From the NCBI GenBank assembly GCA_027559495.1, contig JAMXSV010000010.1:62001-126000 (forward strand): a DNA stretch of 64,000 nucleotides. Direction: 5' to 3'. Position 1 is the first letter of the stretch; each line of letters opens with the position of its first letter. The notes under the pieces were generated by a model that saw only the letters and a list, made by a program, of their open reading frames with translations, made no database searches and had not been told where the DNA came from. Below, one piece after another: positions 57,673 through 64,000 of the stretch. The position numbers were made by a program, and so were the translations under genes. This stretch comes from Aurifilum marmelostoma (lineage: Eukaryota; Ascomycota; Sordariomycetes; Diaporthales; Cryphonectriaceae).

Positions 57673-58571
57673 CCTCCTGGAGGAGATATGATACGAGTGA
57701 GATCACGAGTGGAGGCACTGTTATTTGCTTGTACCTCAAGCCATGAGCTGCTCGGGCGCGATTGCTGCAATGAAATGGGGAGAGAAGGAGACTGCTCGAA
57801 ATAGAAGAGGAGACACGGCATATAAGAGACTGGACGAGGACAAGAGCGTTGGGTGCATGCTGTGGCATGTAGATCGCAAAGAGACCGAGCCCACTTCCCC
57901 TCCCCACCAACTCTGCATATGCCACTCTTATCCCCACAATGCCTACCCTTCTGGTCTTTGACTGAGCGCCTCTAGGTTTGATAATATGAGATTCATATTC
58001 AAATCTTGGAAATGATTCAGCGGTGCAGAATTTTTGTCACGTAACAAACATGATTCATGAATATGAATGAAGATAGATCATCTGTTATACCTGGAGATTC
58101 GAGTTCAGCAGCTAAAGGAGGAGTCAATATCACCTTTCCCGGAGTACGGATGGCATCATCTGCCGTCCGGATGATGAGCGGCAGCCGCACCTAATTTTGC
58201 TAGATAGACCCACTACCAAAGTATACATAGTACGGAATTATGAGCAGAAGTCCTACGTAGACGAACACCGAAAAACATTGTGGGTATTCCCCGGTATACT
58301 GCAAGCAAAACATGGGTTGAATTAATTAATTACTATCTGAGCAAAGTGGGGAAAAATGAGCACACAAAGAATATGTCAAAAGGTCCTGCAGATTTAGCAG
58401 CCTTCCCCCAAACCGTTTGATCACGCTTGCTACGGCTTTCTCACAGCACGTTGCATGTCACAGATCGAAGTATGATGAAGTCGACCAACAACTGTGCCAG
58501 TCCATACTCCGGTTGCCCTGGCAGTCACTGTGATACCTGTCTTGAGACAGGCTTATCTAGTGGAACTCTCC
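57673..58571. other. Intergenic, sulfatase to P450
   Basis: Promoter side of the sulfatase and 3' side of the P450. AATTAATTAATTA at about 58320-58332. No gene seen. Confidence 0.55.
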
Positions 58572-60749
58572 TCAGGACGACCGTCGAGTGGCCAAGACGG
58601 GCAACCCATTCTTAGGGCAGAGTGTAAAGGCCGGATCTAGCTCCATCTCGAATCCATCTTGCAAGCAGAGGTCGAATTGGCGGAATAAAGTGGCCAGCGT
58701 GAGAGAGATTTCAAATATCGCAAGTCCCTGGCCTGCACATTTTCATGTTCTTCAAGTTAGCCATCTTCCCACAACCACCTTCTCAGATTCACGAGCCATA
58801 TCGTTTATAACGTACCAAGGCAGATGCGCGGACCATAAGAGAATGGGAAGTACGAGCCTGGGGGCGGACGGAAGTCTGGATCGAGCCAGCGGGATGGGTC
58901 GAAGACGTCGGCCGTGGGACCCCAGATTTTGGGATCACGATGGACTATGATTTCAAGAAAATATCAGCCGTGGTCTTTGTTTATCTAAGTCGACCTGGAT
59001 CATCTCCTACCCTGGGGATTCCATAGCACCAGCGTCGTCTTTCCAGGCAGAGTAACGCCGCAGACCTCAGTGTCCTTGGCACACATTCTGAATGTCCCAA
59101 AGCCAGGTCCATTGTACCGGAGCGTCTCCTTGATCACAGCGTTGAGATATGGCAGCTTAGAGGCGTGATCTACCGAGGGAATCTCGTCCAGAGAAGGCAA
59201 CACTTCGAGCAGTTCCTGTACGAGCCTTGCATGTATACTTGGATTCTTAAGCTGTGTGATCGTAGCAAAAAGCTCTTGTCAGTACTAGAGCTATCTATCA
59301 CCGATCTGGTGATACATTATTGTCTTCCTTTGGTCAATGGACGTTGGATGATTAGTGACTTACAATCTCGTAAACTGCAAAGCTCAGAGTATGCGCCGTA
59401 GGATCACCACCTGCCACGAGAAAGGTGACTACATCACAGTGTATAATTAGCCTCTATAACAGACACACAAAGGCCGAAAAATGTGTCTAGATTCAGTTCA
59501 GACTCACCATAGTTGTCAACAAGATCTCTGGTACTGAATGTATATCTTCCATCCGGTTCCTTCTGCCTATTGATTCACATCTCGGGTCAGAATTCAGAAC
59601 AATCTGAATCTAATATTCAGTGTGCAAAAGGAATTCAGCCCTTACCGAACTAAGATCTCAAAAATGCGTCGAGGAGGCTTTTCCCTAGTCCCTTTGACCA
59701 TGTCGAGTTTTCGAGCATCCAAGACCGTATCTTCCGCCATCTGTCTGAGTTCTTTGATTGCCTTGTGCATGTCTCGAGTACTCTGAAGGATGGGTATCTT
59801 GGCTCGAAGTGGAAAAAGCCCACACTTCATGAACTCGGGCAGTATCAGCTTGAACAGCTGCAAGATGCGGCATTCGGGACCCGTGGACAGGGCGCTCAGC
59901 TCGCTGCCAAAGGCAATCTCTCCGACGAAGTCCAAGGTGAGCAGGACATGAAGCATGGATAAGTCGATGGGCTGTCGGTGAGCCGCTGCGGTGGATATAT
60001 GTTTGGTATACTCCTACGACGGAAGAGCCCGACATTATTCAGCGGAGAATGATAACACAAATGATTCTCGAGGTGGGGTGATACTGACAGTGATATACTT
60101 CTTCAACGTGGGATATTGCATGCGGATGACCTGCGGGCCAAAGGCCGGTGACAAGCTTTTTCTCTGGCGCAACCATTTCGTATGGGCCTTGGGCATGAAG
60201 AGAGCATCGCCACTCAGAGGACGGAAGCCTTCATACTGTGAGCTAGCCTTCTCCCAGTTCTCTGTGGCAATGGTATGGATTATGGCTGGATCTCCAATGT
60301 ACACGACCCTGGATAGGAGGCTGTTCCACTATGATATAAAGGACAGTGAGATGAGGCCGATACCGCTCAGAAACTGACAATGGAATATTCAATAATCGCA
60401 ACTTACAGTCTGGAAGATTGGTCCAAATTGTCGATGCCAACTTCTCCACTGATTTGACAACGTATTAGCGGGGCTTTGATTCTTTCTGTTATATATGCTG
60501 CGTACCTCCTTCCTTTCCTCTTGTTTTCCAAGGAGAGAGTATTACCTTTTCATGAATGTCTGGCATCATGGTCTGATCTAGGTTACCGGTCCAAAGGTTC
60601 TTGACAGTCGGACCCGGAAACTGCAGGCGGGCAGCCCAATATTGCTTGATCCACCACGCCATAAGGACTGCGAGGTGGGCGGCGAGTATGAGAAGCACCT
60701 CACGCGGTTTGAGCACCGCTTTGACATCATCAACGCGCAGAGAAGTCAT
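58572..60749 (-). CDS. Cytochrome P450 monooxygenase, nine exons
   Basis: Exons (minus strand): 60749-60546, 60448-60407, 60328-60089, 60013-59646, 59566-59508, 59428-59364, 59251-59011, 58944-58816 and 58732-58572, all with GT..AG introns of 66-112 nt, giving 502 residues, a normal microsomal P450 size. An N-terminal membrane helix (about 15-36) anchors it in the ER. Landmarks: C-helix W134-x3-R138; I-helix AGGDPTAHT (310-318); ETLR (368-371); FDPSRWL (421-427); heme loop FSYGPRICLG with Cys448. Position 314 is Pro where most P450s have the oxygen-activating Thr. Family cannot be named and substrate is unknown. It is divergent from an MFS transporter, with a sulfatase on its other side. Confidence 0.92.
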
Positions 60750-61823
60750 ATTAGATGAGAATCAAGATACGTGTTCCAGGAAAAGAGGAAGAAAAAGGGG
60801 GAAAAGGAAAAGAAGAGGAGTTTGGTACCGATGAGATGGCTGCAAGATATCCCATCATGGCTGCATCGAGGAATGGACTCTCATTTTATCTTCCATCCGA
60901 CCAACCTTTCCCGTAGAACAAGGAATATACAAATTACATCCCTGAAGTTCTCCATCACCTTCGCGTAAGAGGGCGCTCAGCCTCAAGGATGGTCATACAG
61001 CCCCAATGCACCGATGCCGTCCCCAACACTGGGGTTCCGGCGGCAACTCGGGTGACAGGAGTATTATCGTATCCCGCAATGTAGCGAGCACTTCCCGTCA
61101 AGCGACGTGGAGATACAGGTAGGACTAGCAAATGAGAAAAAGAAATGAGGGGAGCTTTGAGGGCAATATTGTTACATTTGTCCCGGCGCTGTCTCACCTT
61201 TTGCAAGCTGGGCGTTATTGAGGCGCTCTAGCATGCTGCCTGCGGGGTATTTTGGCCGAGCAAAGAATTTTCGTGGCTTACAGAAGACGCTTTTTCCTTT
61301 CGGAGCCTGCTGAATCCTGCCGCGCCAAGGTGGCCACGCACATCATATGTGATTGTGTGTACATGATGTAGGTAGTTGTACATCCCGTTTCTAAGCACGC
61401 AATGTTGGGGCCTTCTCAACAAATTTCGAAGCCGTAGGTATGATGCATGATGTTGTGCGTGTTCATGTGTAGGACTGGCTCACGGAGCCTTGCTTGAAGA
61501 AGCTCGACGTCGATCCACGGTTGTTACCATGTGAGACCTGATGGTCGCCGTACCAGGATCACAAGGCTTTGTATAGTTCCGTCGGTACTCGTTCAGCCCC
61601 TCTCTGTACGAGGGACTTAAAGGTGCGCAGCACCTAAGCTCACGTAAAAGAATTTCCGAATTTTCCCCCTCTTTGGACCTCTCACACCGCTTCTGGTAAA
61701 ATTCATCCTGTATACCAAAAGAACCATAAGCCTGAAGCCTACCTATGCAAGTGGTCTCCTGCGTCCTTCTCGTCTACTCTAATCCATCGCTTCACATTCA
61801 AGCCAAACTACAGTCGAAACACG
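60750..61823. other. Divergent promoter of P450 and MFS transporter
   Basis: About 1.07 kb shared by the two head-to-head genes, the kind of spacing that allows co-regulation. An A/G-rich tract lies just upstream of the P450 start (about 60778-60820). I did not identify a convincing transcription-factor site. No gene seen. Confidence 0.55.
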
Positions 61824-63841
61824 ATGGAACCCAGGCCAGAAGAGCGTCATACTCTGTTGGGCAATCGACCTCACCAGAAGCCTTGTGGCTTTGGCTTTCG
61901 GTCCTCAAGGGGCTTCATACAGCTCACTGTCGTCGTCTCGATCTTTACCGTAAGCTCGTCTGGGCAGTGTCTTCTGAGAGGTTGTTGAGATAAGTAATAC
62001 TAACCAGAGAACCATATCATAGGATGATGTCCTATACGGAATCGTATGTGACTCTCTCATCTGTGGCTATGCATTTCGTGACTTGTATTATTCGGTAGAT
62101 TGCTCATACAAAGCGCAGATCGTCCCCGTGCTGCCCAATACGATAGGAGAACAGTTCAACCTCTCTCACGATGAAAGTACGAGCCACAATAAACTTACAT
62201 CCTTTTGTTGTTGTCTGCTGACGATATTCCTACAGTCCAAGCTTGGATCTCTATTTTCCTTGCGGTCTTTGGAGCCACGGGACTCGTCACGGCGCGTACG
62301 TTGATCTCGAATCGCTTATTCTGGGCCGCGTGTCATTCCACTGCTACTTTTTATTGGTTATGACTGACTTTAAATGGCCACAAACAGTCATCGCAGGCTA
62401 CATCACTGACCGCACCGGCTCTCGATCGACCGTATTTACATCAGGCCTGGTCGGCATCACCGCTGCTACTTTCCTCCTTTTCCTCGGCTCGTCACTCGCC
62501 ATGCTCACTGTCGCTCGTGCCCTCCAGGGCATGGCCACAGCGATCGTCCATACAGTCGGCATTGCTCTCGTGGTTGACAAGTCTCCTCCCGAGAAGCTTG
62601 GCAGGGCACTCGGCATAGTCGGTGCTGGAATGACGGCCGCTGTGATCGTGGGCCCCCTTCTGGGTGGTGCCATCTATCGCTTTGCCGGCTACCAGGCCGT
62701 ATTCTATGTTTCCTTTGCGCTCCTCATTGTTGACCTCATCCTGCGTTTCATGATGATTGAAAACCCACCGACGGCCGAGGGGCGTGAGTCAGATGATACA
62801 GCACACTCGAGAGGCGAAGTAGCGTTTGCCCGTCCCATGGGTCAAGAAGGAAACGGTGGCTACGGGACGATCCGGTCAGATATGTCTGATCGACACAACG
62901 GACATTTGAATGGGGAATTTCCGGTTAATGACCAGTCTGCAGCGCAATATCGGCTCGTGAAGCAAACAAGTACACATGGCAGAGATGCCAAGTGGTATAT
63001 TCCTTCTGGTGTCTATCTGCTGGGCTCGCCACGGGTTCTTACCTGCTTATTCCTTGCCGTCTTGAACGCCGCAATGCTCACTTGCTTTGACAGTGTAAGA
63101 CCCCTCTCTCACCTGTGCGTCGGCACTTTACTAAACACGTCTCGTTGGCTAATGATATGTACGATACTACCAGACTTTGCCTATATTCACTCGCGATTTG
63201 TTTGGCTGGGATGCACTCCTACAGGGCCTCATCTTTCTCACCATTGCAGTTCCTAGTCTGTTCGCTCCGGTGACAGGTACTGACTACACCTTCTCTCCAG
63301 ACTCTCCTTATGTTTAGGATCATATGGACTTAAACTAACAGATTTCCCACCCTCCAAAACAGGCCATCTGACTGACAAAGTGGGCGTTCGTATCCCAATC
63401 CTGACTGGTTTCGTCCTCGCCACAGCAGCCTTCGTTCTTCTCAGCTTCATAGATGGACACCCAGACACTCTCCACCAACGTCTTCTCGTCGGCTTCCTGA
63501 TCCTCGTCGGCATTGGGCTCACGCTCATCCATCCTGCCACGATGGCCGAGATCAACCACGCCGTCCGCGAGGAGGTCGAGACCCACCCTGAGAGGTTCGG
63601 CAAGGGGGCCACCGGACAAGCCAACGCCCTGCGAAACTGTGCCTTCTCTGCAGGCATCACCTTTGGCCCGCTCGTGGCCGGTTTCGTCAAGGAGAGCTTC
63701 GGCTGGGCGACCATGACCCGGGCGTTTGCTGTGGCTGGCGCCGTGGCGTGCGTTAGCACGGTACTGTGGGCTGGAGGGTGGATCCTCGAGAGCAAGAAGG
63801 AGGAGGGCGGTGGAGGATGGAGTGATAATGAAGAAAGGTAG
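61824..63841 (+). CDS. MFS drug/metabolite exporter, about 12 transmembrane helices
   Basis: Exons: 61824-61949, 62023-62043 (21 nt), 62119-62176, 62236-62295, 62388-63094, 63174-63276 and 63363-63841, giving 517 residues. The tiny second exon encodes DDVLYGI, which joins the first helix (SIFT) to IVPVLPNTI. The loop 2-3 motif A is GYITDRTGSRST and the half-repeat GHLTDKVGVR, both typical of DHA1-type drug:H+ antiporters close to vesicular amine transporters. The middle loop (about 255-315) is long and hydrophilic. The C-terminus is short and charged (SKKEEGGGG). It lies head to head with the P450, a common arrangement for detoxification or metabolite export. Substrate unknown. Confidence 0.9.
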
Positions 63842-64000
63842 AATTGGTTTTTTTTCTTCTTCCTTCTTGTTTCTGAGTTACCTGACAGCCCTTTGTACCG
63901 AGGCAGCTGACCTGACCATGAAGACAGGGAGCCAGGACAGCAACCCGGCCGTGGGAGGACTGGGCCTTGACCAGCGAGCAGAATCGAGCCCTGGCTTGGG
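63842..64000. other. 3' flank of the MFS gene
   Basis: A T-rich stretch follows the stop (63848-63875). Nothing else seen before the window ends. Confidence 0.6.

Noticed and set aside
1..64000. CRISPR array, integrated virus or intact transposon
   Set aside because: No spaced direct repeats, no reverse transcriptase, transposase or capsid motifs seen; absence by eye only.

Overview
This window looks like nuclear DNA of a filamentous ascomycete (Pezizomycotina, probably Sordariomycetes; the class is an inference). The protein-coding genes carry short GT...AG introns, mostly 57-140 nt, with GTAAGT/GTATGT-type donors and CTAAT/CTAAC-like branch sites. Most start codons sit behind pyrimidine-rich leaders, and spacers are about 0.3-3 kb with one larger gap. 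The recognisable proteins are standard fungal families. I saw no rRNA or tRNA gene, CRISPR array, intact transposon or virus-like gene. All exon joins were worked out by eye from splice signals, reading frame and family knowledge.

Layout. The left edge holds the 3' part of a TRAPPC11-like Golgi trafficking gene. From 4.3 to 17.5 kb is a run of lipid-type genes: HMG-CoA synthase (mevalonate pathway), a Delta24-sterol-reductase-like FAD enzyme, two hormone-sensitive-lipase-type hydrolases (the second with a long C-terminal extension and an apparent one-base frameshift), and an alpha/beta hydrolase ending in the peroxisomal signal AKL. A low-complexity protein (18.6-19.4 kb) and a small methyltransferase (23.0-23.9 kb) follow, then about 7.3 kb without a convincing gene.

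From 31.3 to 49.9 kb is a housekeeping block: a single-pass membrane protein (DUF7820-like), a CCDC174-like nuclear protein (possible frameshift near its C-terminus), a 95-residue membrane protein, homoserine dehydrogenase, the tRNA m7G46 methyltransferase catalytic subunit, an Mdm1-type sorting nexin, an SR splicing factor with a 6-nt microexon, and a glutathione transferase with an N-terminal presequence.

The right end (50.7-64 kb) looks more accessory: an orphan 301-codon ORF, a NAPE-PLD-like metallo-hydrolase, a sulfatase, a nine-exon cytochrome P450 and a divergently transcribed 12-TM MFS transporter. The head-to-head P450/transporter pair next to a sulfatase could be part of a small detoxification or secondary-metabolism group, but no backbone synthase is visible.

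The most interesting signals are the frame-neutral microexon and long SWQ|DLKD intron of the SR gene, two genes that each lose frame by one base in a C/G run, the P450 with Pro where the catalytic I-helix Thr is expected, and the lipid/sterol-flavoured neighbourhood.
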